64,000 nt of DNA. Source: Eubacteriaceae bacterium (GTDB lineage Bacteria > Bacillota > Clostridia > Eubacteriales > Anaerofustaceae). The translations under genes and the position numbers were made by a program. Location: assembly GCA_009782515.1 (NCBI GenBank), contig WRIY01000011.1, positions 1-64,000 on the forward strand, given 5' to 3'. Shown in pieces: positions 52,056 to 61,310 of this stretch (its first letter is position 1; the number at the start of each line of letters is the position of its first letter). The notes beneath the pieces are model-generated. The model worked only from the letters and a program-made list of their open reading frames with translations. It did no database searches and had not been told where the DNA came from.

Positions 52056-52497
52056 TATTACATGTCCTCCAGTATAAGTATAATATTAAGTTTTAGCCTC
52101 GTTCCTTCAGTTGTTTTGCTGTTTTTATTCAAGCAAGTGAAGCTAAGCCTATTATACTCTCGAGATAGCAAGCATCTGGTATATTAATGCTGAATATTGG
52201 CATAAATACATGCGATACATCATGGAGCAACCTGTAATCGCCATGGGGGGCGCATGCAGCAATAGTGGTTCGCGGTTAGCAGAACATATCAATATTTATT
52301 TGCCGGCTTTGCTTAACCTCGTTTACAGATTGCCAGAATTTTTCGGAAGGCGAGAAGATGCGAGGCATGTTCTCATAACTGCGGTTTTATTCTTTCATCT
52401 GCTGAATAGTAACAGCGCCAACCATAGCTTGCACGCGCACTCTATCGGCAGCTTGAGGCATTAGAAGGCAACAAACATTTTATCGACAGAAAAGCTG
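52056..52497. other. Intergenic region, no convincing gene
   Basis: About 440 nt. It holds the URO-D 5 promoter and the downstream end of the MerR gene. An 84-codon plus-strand frame (52210-52464) has no ribosome-binding site and no recognisable product. Confidence 0.35.
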
Positions 52498-52749
52498 CTA
52501 TAGCATTTCCTTAATCTGTGAAATGCTATAATTTTCCGACTTTAGCTTTTTTATCAAAGCTAAGCGTTTGATAGACGCTTCTCTTGGATACCTGCGAATA
52601 AGCTTTTCCTCAGCTTGCTTAAAAGGCAGCATGCCTTCCTCAGTATAGTATTTTAGTGTACTATAGCGCATTCCAGTTAGGCGGACCAACTCACCGATTG
52701 TTACATACTCTGATGACTGTATAGCATCTGAGTCTCTCTGGCGTGGCAT
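52498..52749 (-). CDS. MerR-type helix-turn-helix protein, DNA-binding domain only
   Basis: 83 residues. YVTIGELVRLTGMRYSTLKYYTEEGMLPF is the MerR helix-turn-helix and first wing, of which TIGELVRLTGMRYSTLKYYT is the key part; YPREASIKRLALIKKLKSE and YSISQIKEML complete the domain. No effector domain or metal-binding Cys follows, so it is a minimal MerR or an excisionase-like factor. It starts 26 nt after the GPP34 gene stop on the same strand, with TGAGGAAA as ribosome-binding site, so it probably regulates that operon. Confidence 0.8.
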   Translation of the reverse strand: MPRQRDSDAIQSSEYVTIGELVRLTGMRYSTLKYYTEEGMLPFKQAEEKLIRRYPREASIKRLALIKKLKSENYSISQIKEML

Positions 52750-52775
52750 TTATTTCCTCACAATATAAATGGCTA

Positions 52776-53453
52776 TTACGTCGCTATTGTAGCGGCTACT
52801 ACAGCGATGAATACAGCAACCGCACTTTCTGTGATTTCTAAAAAAGCATTAACGAAAGCATATTCCTCACTAGCTCTCACTTCTTTTAGGCGTTTTTTAA
52901 GTGCAGCTGTTTCCACTTTGCTAAAATAGTCGCCAATTAAGGTGCTTTTGTCTAAAAGGGATGCTAAGTGCATCGTCTCTTCCTCCATAATGCCATCCTC
53001 CAAAAATTCAGCGCGCACCTTTTCGATTACTCTGGTAACGGCTTCAGGCCTTGGCGCATAGGTTATCTTTTCTTTGCGCATGCTTTGTTTGCTCAGCTCA
53101 AGCGCATGCCCTGAGGCTGCAAGGTTCGAGCCAATAGCTGACATCAATTCTGTAAATGGCTTTTGGCTTAACCCTAATTCGAAAGCTTCCATTATGCCTG
53201 TTATATCTTTTGGTTTGCTAAATGATGCAATTTTATCGTATAGCGGCTTCAAATAGGGCAACTGCCCATCCCATTGCTTACTGATACTAATCTGGCTGTT
53301 TTCACTAATGCTTAAGTACCCCTCTTGTACAAGCTCAATTATGGCTCCTGCAAGCAGGCAGACAGATACTTCCACAGACTTAAGTGCTGGTATATTTCCC
53401 TTTTCATTGAATGAGCATAGGTAAAATTCTTGTGCCAAAGAAAGCTCTTGCAT
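52776..53453 (-). CDS. GPP34 (GOLPH3/VPS74-like) family protein
   Basis: 225 residues. MQELSLAQEFYLCSFNEKG, LLAGAIIELVQEGYLSI and the helical rest match the GPP34 fold; eukaryotic members bind phosphatidylinositol-4-phosphate on Golgi membranes, bacterial roles are unknown. The last 20 residues (SAVAVFIAVVAATIAT) form a hydrophobic helix that could insert in the membrane, an unusual addition. GGAGGAG precedes the start. Its leader is built of TACTTATTACATAC repeats. Operon with the following MerR gene. Confidence 0.78.
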   Translation of the reverse strand: MQELSLAQEFYLCSFNEKGNIPALKSVEVSVCLLAGAIIELVQEGYLSISENSQISISKQWDGQLPYLKPLYDKIASFSKPKDITGIMEAFELGLSQKPFTELMSAIGSNLAASGHALELSKQSMRKEKITYAPRPEAVTRVIEKVRAEFLEDGIMEEETMHLASLLDKSTLIGDYFSKVETAALKKRLKEVRASEEYAFVNAFLEITESAVAVFIAVVAATIAT

Positions 53454-53476
53454 GAATCTCCTCCAGTGTTACTTAC

Positions 53477-53518
53477 TACTTATTACATACTACTTATTAC
53501 ATACTACTTACTACATAA
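53477..53518 (-). repeat. Short tandem repeats in the GPP34 gene leader
   Basis: TACTTATTACATAC occurs twice in a row (53477-53490, 53491-53504), followed by the related TACTTACTACAT. They fill the space between the -10 box and the ribosome-binding site of the minus-strand gene. Confidence 0.75.
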
Positions 53519-53542
53519 TAGCACTTTAAGGCAATATTGCAA
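53515..53542 (-). promoter_or_regulatory. Promoter of the GPP34-MerR operon
   Basis: Minus strand: -35 TTGCAA (53542-53537), 16-nt spacer, -10 TATTAT (53520-53515). The tandem repeats begin at the expected transcription start. Confidence 0.55.
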
Positions 53543-53838
53543 TGGCAAACAAACCCCTAAGACTGACTGTACTGTCTCGATAAGCATAAAAGCACAAGGG
53601 AGCAGAAAACATTTTTACAGCGACAAACGGGATAGCTTGGCTACCAGAGATGGTTAACTACGGTATAATGAAATTGCAGCTATATTGTTTCTTCATAGAG
53701 CAGCAATAATATTAAAAATGAATCTGTGTTTAGCCGCTGTAGCAAGAGCTATCTGCTCCGTAACGAGAGAAACACTCAAACTGCCGGATTCATGCCAAAT
53801 ACAGCGCATGTGCAACAAAACATAAGGAAGGTATACAA

Positions 53839-54828
53839 ATGGTTGGCATTATACTGGTTTATGTGCTTGTTTTCGCTCTGATTCTATTATTTGCTGTCCT
53901 GCCAATAAGGCTAAGCATACTGAGAGCAAATGGTGAAAAGTTTCGTGTGAATAACAAGACAGCATGGCTTGAACTAGACAATCAATACCAGCACCATCAA
54001 ATACAAGCAGGTGGTGTCAATTGGCATTATATCGATACAGGCAATCCAGATGGCGAAGCCGTCCTATTTGTACATGGCTTGCCAGAAAATTATTATTCCT
54101 GGAACAATGTTCTGCCACTCATCGATAGCGAATACCGTTTGATAGCAATTGATATGAAAGGGTATGGACGCTCCATCCCATCGGATGATAACTACGAATG
54201 GCACCACGTGGCGGGCCAAACCCTCGATTTTATGGATGCTCTCGGAATAGAGCAATTCCATATTGTTGGGCATGACTGGGGAGCTATCATATCCAGCGTT
54301 TTAGTAGGCGATTATCCTGAGAGGATTTTAAGCTTTGCAAGAATGGAGTGCGACCTGTTCTCACCTGCTGACAGAGATACCAAGTACAAAGAAAAACCAC
54401 AATGGCTGCTGTTTAAAAATGAATGGATCAGCAAGCAAATCTTATCTGACTATAAACTTTTTATAAACTTAGTATTCAATGAAAAACGAATGTCAACAGA
54501 TTTGCCGGATATTGAGCGAACCTACTACATGTATGAGTTTTCCAGGCCAGGCGTAGCTAATGCAGTTGCGAAATACTTTTTGGATAAAAATCGGGACTTG
54601 GAAGCGCTGTTCGATAAAATCGCATACAATGATTTTAGCTTTCCCGTGCTGCAGGTGCAGGCAGATAGCGATCCTGCCCAGCCGTTGGAGCTTTTCTCGA
54701 AGATACCAGAGGTATGCAAAAATGTTGAACTTGCGATCATCCGGGATTCTGGACACTTTACTGGCATTGACAGGCCCGAGCAGGTGGCACAGGCTATTAA
54801 TTCCCTTTTGAAGAGCGCTAAGCAGTAG
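53839..54828 (+). CDS. Membrane-anchored alpha/beta hydrolase, epoxide hydrolase/haloalkane dehalogenase type
   Basis: 329 residues. An N-terminal helix (IILVYVLVFALILLFAVLP) anchors the protein. The hydrolase core shows the oxyanion region HGLPENYYSW, DMKGYGRS, the nucleophile elbow GHDWGA with an aspartate nucleophile, and the catalytic His in RDSGHFTGIDRPEQV. An Asp nucleophile is typical of epoxide hydrolases and haloalkane dehalogenases, not esterases. AAGGAAGG precedes the start. A small membrane protein gene follows. Substrate unknown. Confidence 0.82.
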   Translation: MVGIILVYVLVFALILLFAVLPIRLSILRANGEKFRVNNKTAWLELDNQYQHHQIQAGGVNWHYIDTGNPDGEAVLFVHGLPENYYSWNNVLPLIDSEYRLIAIDMKGYGRSIPSDDNYEWHHVAGQTLDFMDALGIEQFHIVGHDWGAIISSVLVGDYPERILSFARMECDLFSPADRDTKYKEKPQWLLFKNEWISKQILSDYKLFINLVFNEKRMSTDLPDIERTYYMYEFSRPGVANAVAKYFLDKNRDLEALFDKIAYNDFSFPVLQVQADSDPAQPLELFSKIPEVCKNVELAIIRDSGHFTGIDRPEQVAQAINSLLKSAKQ

Positions 54829-54926
54829 CAGCCGACATGCCCTCCCCTGCCCTGTGCGGTGTTTTCGAGAATCGAAGCCTGATATCATTGTAAATAACAA
54901 GCCGTAGAATAATAAAATATATTAAT

Positions 54927-55403
54927 ATGAACACTAAAATACAACTATCCCTGGTGCTTCCAAAAACAATAACAAATGATTACAAAGGCAAAAAAGCCGC
55001 TCTGAATTTTTTTTATTTTGCCACAGCAATCACTATAGTGCGCAGCCTGATTCATATGCTTGCGCCGGATGGAGGAGCTCAGAGTTTAGCCACTATTCCA
55101 CTTGATCATTATTCTCATCCAGCTAAAGCCACGATAATATATTTGTTTGGCACCTGGGGACTCTCACAGCTCATAATGGGAGTATTCTATTTGATTGTAG
55201 CAGTGCGCTACAAATCTCTTGTACCGCTAATGTATATTTTCATTGCCTTCGAATATTTTATGCGCATAGTTATTGGGCGCATGAAACCAATAGCATTAAC
55301 CGGCACAGCTCCTGGAGCTATGGGCAACCTGCCGTTTCTAATGATCGCTGTATTGATGTTTGCATTATCTGTTTCGCAAACAACTGGCATGCAAACCAAG
55401 TAA
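54927..55403 (+). CDS. Small four-helix membrane protein, unknown
   Basis: 158 residues with about four hydrophobic segments (FYFATAITIVRSLIHML, IIYLFGTWGLSQLIMGVFYL, PLMYIFIAFEYFMRIVI, LPFLMIAVLMFALSV). The conserved-looking DHYSHPAKATIIYLFG links helices 1 and 2. I do not recognise the family. It lies 98 nt downstream of the hydrolase gene, same strand, and could be its partner. No clear ribosome-binding site; the start is the first ATG of the frame. Confidence 0.55.
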   Translation: MNTKIQLSLVLPKTITNDYKGKKAALNFFYFATAITIVRSLIHMLAPDGGAQSLATIPLDHYSHPAKATIIYLFGTWGLSQLIMGVFYLIVAVRYKSLVPLMYIFIAFEYFMRIVIGRMKPIALTGTAPGAMGNLPFLMIAVLMFALSVSQTTGMQTK

Positions 55404-55791
55404 GCAAGCGACGTTTGCCCCAATTAATAAGACTCTGCCTTCCTGCTGCAGTGCACATAAAATCAGGCGTTTCAGCTGTATATTCTGGAGAATGCTCTCT
55501 AAGCCAGTTTTATTAAGCATGTGCAGCCTCTTTTCATTTTAGGGCATCTGCCACGGCTGCTGTGTTCAGCTTAGCGCTGCGCAACTGTCGCATTACAGGC
55601 ATTAAGAGCGCATCGGCTTCTTTGCCAAGCGCTGCCAGCCGATGCCCAATCGCGCCTAGGAATATTTTACAAAAACATGATAGATAATTCGCCTCATGAA
55701 GGCCATACTTTTTATAGCAGCTCTTTGAGAGATGCAAAAAGGCAAGCAAAAGATTGCTGTGCAGAAAAAAAGCATTCAAGAGGTATATGAA
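55404..55791. other. Intergenic region, no convincing gene
   Basis: About 390 nt. An 81-codon minus-strand frame (55779-55534) shows no known domain. Upstream of the phosphoesterase an AAGAGGT site precedes the chosen ATG. Confidence 0.3.
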
Positions 55792-57174
55792 ATGAAGAAT
55801 AAACGGATCGAAACCATCTTTTATGCATATGCAGTTACTGTTTTTATTTCATTAATAGGAGTGAGTATCTTTATTGTGAAATACCATATGCCACAGACCA
55901 TATATGCCAACAGCATGGCCAAGATAAGCGAAGCTTATCCTCAAGCAAAATTCGCAGTTATTTCTGATCTGCATTTTTACAGTGAATCCTTAGGGGTATC
56001 AGGAACAGCTTTTGAAAATGTTTTGCAGGCGGACCGTAAAATGCTGAGGGAAAGCAAAGAGCTTATAAGCTTTGCTCTCGAGCGCATCATTGAATCAAGC
56101 GTTGATTTTGTGCTGATAAGCGGTGATCTTACAAAAGACGGCGAGCTTGTTAATCATTTGGCCCTTGCTGAAATGCTAAAGCGGCTTACGGATGCCGGCA
56201 TAAAAGCTTACGTAACTCCGGGAAACCATGACATTAACAACTTTAATGCAGAAAAGTATGATGGCGATTCAAAAGAGCGGGTTGAGACGGTTTCACCGGA
56301 AGCATTTAGAGAAATATACCACGATTATGGCTATGGAAGCGCTGTGAAGGCTGACCCTAATTCACTTAGCTATATAAGCGAGCCATTGCCTGGCTTATGG
56401 GTTTTATCAATTGACAGCTGCCAATACGAGCTCAACAGCCCTGATTTAAAAGAGTCTGTTGTCAGCGGAAAGATTTCGCAAAGCCAGGCAAATTGGCTTT
56501 CTGAAGCCTTAAGCGATGCAATAAGCCAGGAAAAAGCTGTTATAGCATTTATGCACCATGGAGTTAACGAACATTGGAAAGGCCAGTCAAAGCTTCACCC
56601 TGACTATCTTGTTGACGACTATACATATGTAAGCGAATTTTTATCCTCATACGGCGTGCAGCTGGTTTTTACAGGGCACTACCATGCCCAAAGCATTGCT
56701 AAGTCTGAAAACGAGTCAGGCATACTTTATGATATTGAGACAGGCTCTTTGGTCACATACCCTTGCCCCATCCGATACTGCGGCATTGATGGCTATACAA
56801 TAGAAATCGAATCTGAGAGAATCGGCGATACCATTCACCCTGCAACTTCGTTTGCAGAAAACGCCAGGGGTTTTATCAAGAAAACCATTTCCAAAGAGGC
56901 ATCTGATACAATTCTAGGCTACAGAGTGTCTGATGGTGAAGCTGAGTATATTGCAGAATGTGTAGCAGACGCATTCGTAGCCCATTATTCGGGCAATGCA
57001 GACCCTAGCCAACGCGTCGATTTAAATGCAAGCAAGCTTGGAATATGGGGCAAAATAGTCTATGCAGCCCAAAAATATGTGGTTGATGGCTTATGGGAAC
57101 AGCAATCTCTTGATGACAACAACACTACACTCGAATTGCTCCCTCAAAAACGCGAAATCGTTAAAGCCAATTAG
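55792..57174 (+). CDS. Calcineurin-like metallophosphoesterase, membrane-anchored
   Basis: 460 residues from the ATG at 55792 (AAGAGG upstream). N-terminal signal anchor (IETIFYAYAVTVFISLIGVS), so the domain is extracytoplasmic. All metal motifs are present: DLHFYSESLG (D-x-H), ISGDLTKDGE (GDxxxxG), TPGNHDIN (GNHD/E), FMHHGV, and FTGHYHAQS (GHxH). The family acts on phosphodiesters or phosphomonoesters; this secreted type may act on wall teichoic acid, nucleotides or lipids. A C-terminal helical part of about 130 residues is extra. No operon partner. Confidence 0.85.
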   Translation: MKNKRIETIFYAYAVTVFISLIGVSIFIVKYHMPQTIYANSMAKISEAYPQAKFAVISDLHFYSESLGVSGTAFENVLQADRKMLRESKELISFALERIIESSVDFVLISGDLTKDGELVNHLALAEMLKRLTDAGIKAYVTPGNHDINNFNAEKYDGDSKERVETVSPEAFREIYHDYGYGSAVKADPNSLSYISEPLPGLWVLSIDSCQYELNSPDLKESVVSGKISQSQANWLSEALSDAISQEKAVIAFMHHGVNEHWKGQSKLHPDYLVDDYTYVSEFLSSYGVQLVFTGHYHAQSIAKSENESGILYDIETGSLVTYPCPIRYCGIDGYTIEIESERIGDTIHPATSFAENARGFIKKTISKEASDTILGYRVSDGEAEYIAECVADAFVAHYSGNADPSQRVDLNASKLGIWGKIVYAAQKYVVDGLWEQQSLDDNNTTLELLPQKREIVKAN

Positions 57175-57412
57175 CTTGCTGCAAGCAATGCCCCATCAAA
57201 CGAACGAAGAATTCGAAGGCGCAAAAGGATCTTTAAAAGGGGCCAGGAGAGCGAAATGCACCCGCCTACCCAAAGCTGCAAGCCCACCTGGCAATAATAT
57301 GCCAGCGTGCATAAAGCTTGGAGAAACCCACCTCCCTGTGCCTGTGATTGAGTGCCATAGCTAGATTTGTTGTTTCATCGGCACAGTTGCTGCTCTGTGC
57401 ACACTGCTTGCC

Positions 57413-57895
57413 CTAAGGCAGAGGCAAGCTGCTTTGCAACACTCTTGCTGCCGCTAAAAAATCAGCCATTCGCTCTTTTTGGTCATTTATATCAGTGCCC
57501 AGTGAAATACCTTTAACAGTAAGAGTAACAATATCGCCGAAATCTATCATCACTCTGTGTGTATTGGTTAATATCGCCTTTTGAACATGCAATGAAGAAA
57601 TGCTCGTATATGGAATATAAAAAGTCCCGATTATTTTTGATGTATCATAGGCATCAAGTGCAATGGCATAGAAGCTTTTCTCTGTCATGCCGATATAGCA
57701 AAAAGCTTGATTCAATGATCCTGAAACACCCGGTGCAGCAGTAAATACCATTCCCTTAGACATAGCGCTTCGATTTTTAAAGCTTAAATTATCTGCATAG
57801 ATCGTTCCCCAAAGCATGCATTCAAAATTCTCATCATGCTTTTTTGCGTCTTGTAAATATTCAATCATTTTTTCTTTTTTTAGTGACAAGCTCAT
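57413..57895 (-). CDS. Conserved-looking protein with a bacterial PH-like domain, unknown
   Basis: 160 residues. After an N-terminal helix (KEKMIEYLQDAKKHDENFECM) a run of beta strands (MTEKSFYAIALDAYDTSKIIG, FYIPYTSISSLHVQKAIL, HRVMIDFGDIVTLTVKGIS) and a C-terminal helix resembles bacterial PH-like domains. GGAGGG precedes the start. No catalytic motif. A single gene; role unknown. Confidence 0.6.
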   Translation of the reverse strand: MSLSLKKEKMIEYLQDAKKHDENFECMLWGTIYADNLSFKNRSAMSKGMVFTAAPGVSGSLNQAFCYIGMTEKSFYAIALDAYDTSKIIGTFYIPYTSISSLHVQKAILTNTHRVMIDFGDIVTLTVKGISLGTDINDQKERMADFLAAARVLQSSLPLP

Positions 57896-58146
57896 AGCAA
57901 ACCCTCCTAAGCTTCACCCCATTCTATCAAATTGTTATATGAATAACGATCTGAATCGCTTCCAGGGCAAAATCTTATTATAAGGTGTAAAGCTGGGTTG
58001 GCATTAAAGGCTATTCATGCACGGATAAGTGTTTATTAGACAGGACGCACTTACACCGGTGCCGAGCGCATATCAGCTTTATCAGGCACAATAATTTAGC
58101 GCGCCTTCATTTTGATTTTGAATATCGGCTTATGGCCATATGAAAC

Positions 58147-58172
58147 AAAAAAGGGCCGAAGCGCCCTTTTTT
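58147..58172 (-). terminator. Bidirectional terminator after URO-D gene 6
   Basis: AAAAAAGGGC and GCCCTTTTTT pair around CGAAGC. U-runs exist on both strands; on the minus strand it stands 40 nt beyond the URO-D 6 stop. Confidence 0.85.
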
Positions 58173-58212
58173 GCTTCAATTCATCGAAATCATTGTAGGC
58201 TTATCGCCCTTG

Positions 58213-59355
58213 CTAATCCTCGTTTTCAAAAGCCAGGCGGCTGCACTCATATATCGCATTATTCATAAACGGGTTCGGCTGCGCCAAACCGGCAGCCATA
58301 GGACGCATTCCTCCAACAGAGACTCTGCAGTCTTTATACTCATCAACCCATGCTCTTGCTGCTTCCTTTGCTTCTGCTTCGCTAGCTTCGGGAGGAAGAT
58401 CCGGAGACGGGACTCCGAATATAAGATGGCTTCCCTTGTACTGTTTTGCATATCCTCCCATATCGTTTAAGTCCGTTTGGCCTCCCCACATATCAGCGCC
58501 TGTCTCGATAAATACAGGAATAAGAAGCTCACATGCCCCACAGCAGTGGATCTCATATGCCATGCCGCGGCTATGCACATAATTCACTATTTTTTGGATA
58601 TATGGAAGGAGCATCTCCCTTGCAACATCCGGGGAGAAGAAAGGCCCGAGCTGGTGCGCCCAGTCTTCATGCAGCACAACGCTGTTAATGTCGCAGACAT
58701 CCTTGACACGGCCTATGTAGTCAATAATCCAATCGGAATAGACATCAAAGAACCGATGGACACCAGGCTTTAGATCATCGTCATACATTGCAATGCATGC
58801 TTCAACAACATCCATCATAGCCATAAGCCGCTCCCAAAGCCCGCACTGAATGCCCAGAGTATTGAGCTTGTTGGTGCCCAGGTAGGTGGCATTTTGCTCT
58901 CTTAGAGTCTCCCAATCCCATTCGTCAAGATCAGGAAATGAAATATATTCTTCCCACTTGTTAATGTCAGGTACTTTTGGCTGTGTTGGCATCATGGTCG
59001 CTCCGTTTATATCATCGATCCAGTTCCATTCAAGATCATTAAGGCCTGCAATTATTGAACCATGGCTACTATAGTCATAAGCAGGGCCTCCATCAAACAC
59101 TTGGTGGTTAGCGATATTGTCAGGGTGAATTCTTGGCCTAAGCTGCACTGAGTCAGAGCCAAAAAAGCCTGCCATTGGAATCCAATATGGTTTCTTTCCT
59201 GCATACATCAGTTGCCAGTTCTCGCGAGGGCTTATTGGTTTGTTAAGCACAGGCTCACCGACTGCATTAGGGTTCATTAGAAAGCTAAAACCGCTGAGAG
59301 GGTAGGTTTCTCCGGTTGGCTTTAGCTCATCAGGGCTGTACTTTGGTCTTGGCAT
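58213..59355 (-). CDS. URO-D/MtaA-superfamily protein 6 (divergent, longer)
   Basis: 380 residues, the most divergent copy: an extra N-terminal 40 residues precede SPRENWQLMYAGKKPYWIP. HEDWAHQLGPFFSPDVAREM is the counterpart of the DD(T/I)A segment, and the zinc-site motif is HCCG (270-273) in MAYEIHCCGACELLIP. The C-terminal third (GKVSVGG-like, VSVGGMRPMAAGLAQPNPF) departs from the other copies. GGAGGAAA lies ahead of the start and a strong terminator behind it. Probably a different substrate from copies 1-5. Confidence 0.82.
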   Translation of the reverse strand: MPRPKYSPDELKPTGETYPLSGFSFLMNPNAVGEPVLNKPISPRENWQLMYAGKKPYWIPMAGFFGSDSVQLRPRIHPDNIANHQVFDGGPAYDYSSHGSIIAGLNDLEWNWIDDINGATMMPTQPKVPDINKWEEYISFPDLDEWDWETLREQNATYLGTNKLNTLGIQCGLWERLMAMMDVVEACIAMYDDDLKPGVHRFFDVYSDWIIDYIGRVKDVCDINSVVLHEDWAHQLGPFFSPDVAREMLLPYIQKIVNYVHSRGMAYEIHCCGACELLIPVFIETGADMWGGQTDLNDMGGYAKQYKGSHLIFGVPSPDLPPEASEAEAKEAARAWVDEYKDCRVSVGGMRPMAAGLAQPNPFMNNAIYECSRLAFENED

Positions 59356-60032
59356 GATTTTTCCTCCTAAGCCATTTTGCTATGGTGCATCAGTCTTGGC
59401 ATACGCCACAATCTGATGCCTAGCATTGTCAAAAGCGCCGTCTTCTGCGAAACTCACATGAGGCGGGATGCTAGACCTGTTTATCTCACAGATGTTTAGT
59501 TGATAGCCAATAGATAGCGCTCTGATCAAATCTCTATGAAAATGTTATCTAATTTTGAATGATAATGCAAGATAATGCAAAATAAAAGCTGCTAGGCATA
59601 TTATCTGGCTGGCTAACCTGTTTTGGGTGTTCTTTCTTGGCCTCGCTTTACGCGTGTCAACCACCGCTTTGCGCCTCTTAAGAGCCTGCCGCCTGGCAGG
59701 CGCTTTTCCGGTTCATTGCCTAACAAAAAAACGCTTATTCGGGATGCTTTGGGAGCATACTTAAATTTAGGCATGCGTGCAGTGAATAACAAGCGCATAC
59801 ACTGAACGCAATTCCTGAGGAATATAGACAGCTGCAATATACAATGAACGTGGCGCAGCTAACCCCGGGCCGATGGCATTGCATGGAAGGCTAGAAAGGC
59901 ATGAAAGCCTTGAAAAGGATGAAAAGTTAAGTATAGGCTGTTAGCCCATCAGCCTATTTGAGCTTGTTTATTGTAATCTTGCACTTCCTGCTTGCAAATG
60001 CAATCCCAACGGCAACAACTGTATCAAAGCCC
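59356..60032. other. Long intergenic region
   Basis: About 680 nt without a supported gene. GCCTGCC-GCCT-GGCAGGC (about 59684-59702) followed by GCTTTT is terminator-like. ATAGGCT ... AGCCTAT (about 59933-59958) may end the kinase transcript. Overlapping frames on both strands at 59613-59837 have no recognisable product. The minus strand at about 60022-59957 is open and ends in a Lys-rich stretch, perhaps a gene relic. Confidence 0.35.
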
Positions 60033-61307
60033 TCAACGCGAAAGCCTTACCATAAGCGCTATAGTAAAGCCATCATCGCGATTGCTGGCCTCAAGGCCGC
60101 CTCCCATTCTTTCCATTAACTGCTTGGCAATATATAATCCGAGGCCCTCGCCTTCCTTATTTGCAGCTTTCGCATTCTCGCCCCGATAAAACTTTGTGCA
60201 GATAAGCTCAAGCTCTTCAGGTGCAACGCCATCGCCAAAATCGTTTATATAGATATGCAGAAACCCTTCAACGATCTTAAAGGAAACATGGATGTCTGTG
60301 CCTGCATATTTGTATGAATTAGTGATTATATTGCCGATGACCTGCTCCATTCTCACTAAATCAAGCTCAAGAAGGCAAGAAGGGATATCATCAAGCATCG
60401 TTTTTGACAAATCATCGGCCTTTGTAAAAATACTGTGCAAAGCACTGCTTTCCATGCTAGCGGGATCGACCCTAAGCTCACCTATATCGTCAAGAGCACT
60501 GGACATTATATCGTTTACAAGATGGCTGATTTGATCTGCTTTTTCATCAATTATCTTTAGTTTTTTTATGACGCTTGAATCAATATTGCTGCTTGCCTGC
60601 AACAGCTCGGAAGTCAGTTTTATTGATGTTACAGGAGTTTTTATGTCATGGTTAAGCGATGCGATAAACTCTTTTTGGGCGCTTTCAGCTGCGAGCTGTT
60701 TTTGGCGAGACTCAAGCAGGCTAGATCGCATAATATCAAAGGAATTCGTAAAAGGCCCGAATATATTGCTCTTGTCCATCGGCAATGGCTCATCAAACTT
60801 TCCTGTGGATATTTTGTGGGCGAATTCTTCAAGCCGCAAAAAAGGCCTAACAATATTAATATGAAGCACAAGCAAACCTGTAAAAATAGATACACCCAGC
60901 AGCAAAAACACAATTAGCGCGGAGTTCGCAAGTTTTGTCTGCGCTTGGCCTATATAATATCCTGGATATACCTCTATGAGCGCTTTGCCTACAACAGTAG
61001 AATTGACGATGACATCTATAGGCAATAAGCCTTGCCGAATAGCGGCTTGCATGCTTGTTGGAAGGCTTTCGTCAGACAGATAACAGACATCGTTTTTATT
61101 GTCAAGGATACAAAAACGGTACTTAAAATTCATATCGTTCAATTGTTCAAGATTTCGCCAAAAAAGAGAAGCTTGTTTCGCAATTTCATTTACTGCTGTG
61201 TTATCGACTTCCTGGCGCGGAACTGCTTTTAGAAGGCTTGTATGCAAAGCAAAGCCGGCTAGAAGCGCAATTCCGGCAACGATATATACAAAAAGGTATT
61301 TTTTCAT
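60033..61307 (-). CDS. Sensor histidine kinase
   Basis: 424 residues. Two membrane helices (LFVYIVAGIALLAGFAL and ANSALIVFLLLGVSIFTGLL) enclose an extracellular sensor of about 100 residues. A HAMP-like segment (RPFLRLEEFAHKIS) leads to the phospho-acceptor His220 in LNHDIKTPVTSIKL; the ATPase has the N box NIITNSYKYAG, FGDGVAPEEL and GEGLGLYIAKQLMERMGG. It starts 3 nt after the response regulator stop, so the two are co-translated. It likely senses an envelope signal connected with the divergent ABC transporter. Confidence 0.93.
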   Translation of the reverse strand: MKKYLFVYIVAGIALLAGFALHTSLLKAVPRQEVDNTAVNEIAKQASLFWRNLEQLNDMNFKYRFCILDNKNDVCYLSDESLPTSMQAAIRQGLLPIDVIVNSTVVGKALIEVYPGYYIGQAQTKLANSALIVFLLLGVSIFTGLLVLHINIVRPFLRLEEFAHKISTGKFDEPLPMDKSNIFGPFTNSFDIMRSSLLESRQKQLAAESAQKEFIASLNHDIKTPVTSIKLTSELLQASSNIDSSVIKKLKIIDEKADQISHLVNDIMSSALDDIGELRVDPASMESSALHSIFTKADDLSKTMLDDIPSCLLELDLVRMEQVIGNIITNSYKYAGTDIHVSFKIVEGFLHIYINDFGDGVAPEELELICTKFYRGENAKAANKEGEGLGLYIAKQLMERMGGGLEASNRDDGFTIALMVRLSR

Positions 61308-61310
61308 AGC

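Noticed and set aside
59613-59837. Overlapping short frames on both strands in the 59.4-60.0 kb gap
   Set aside because: Their composition follows a GC-rich hairpin; no ribosome-binding site and no domain.
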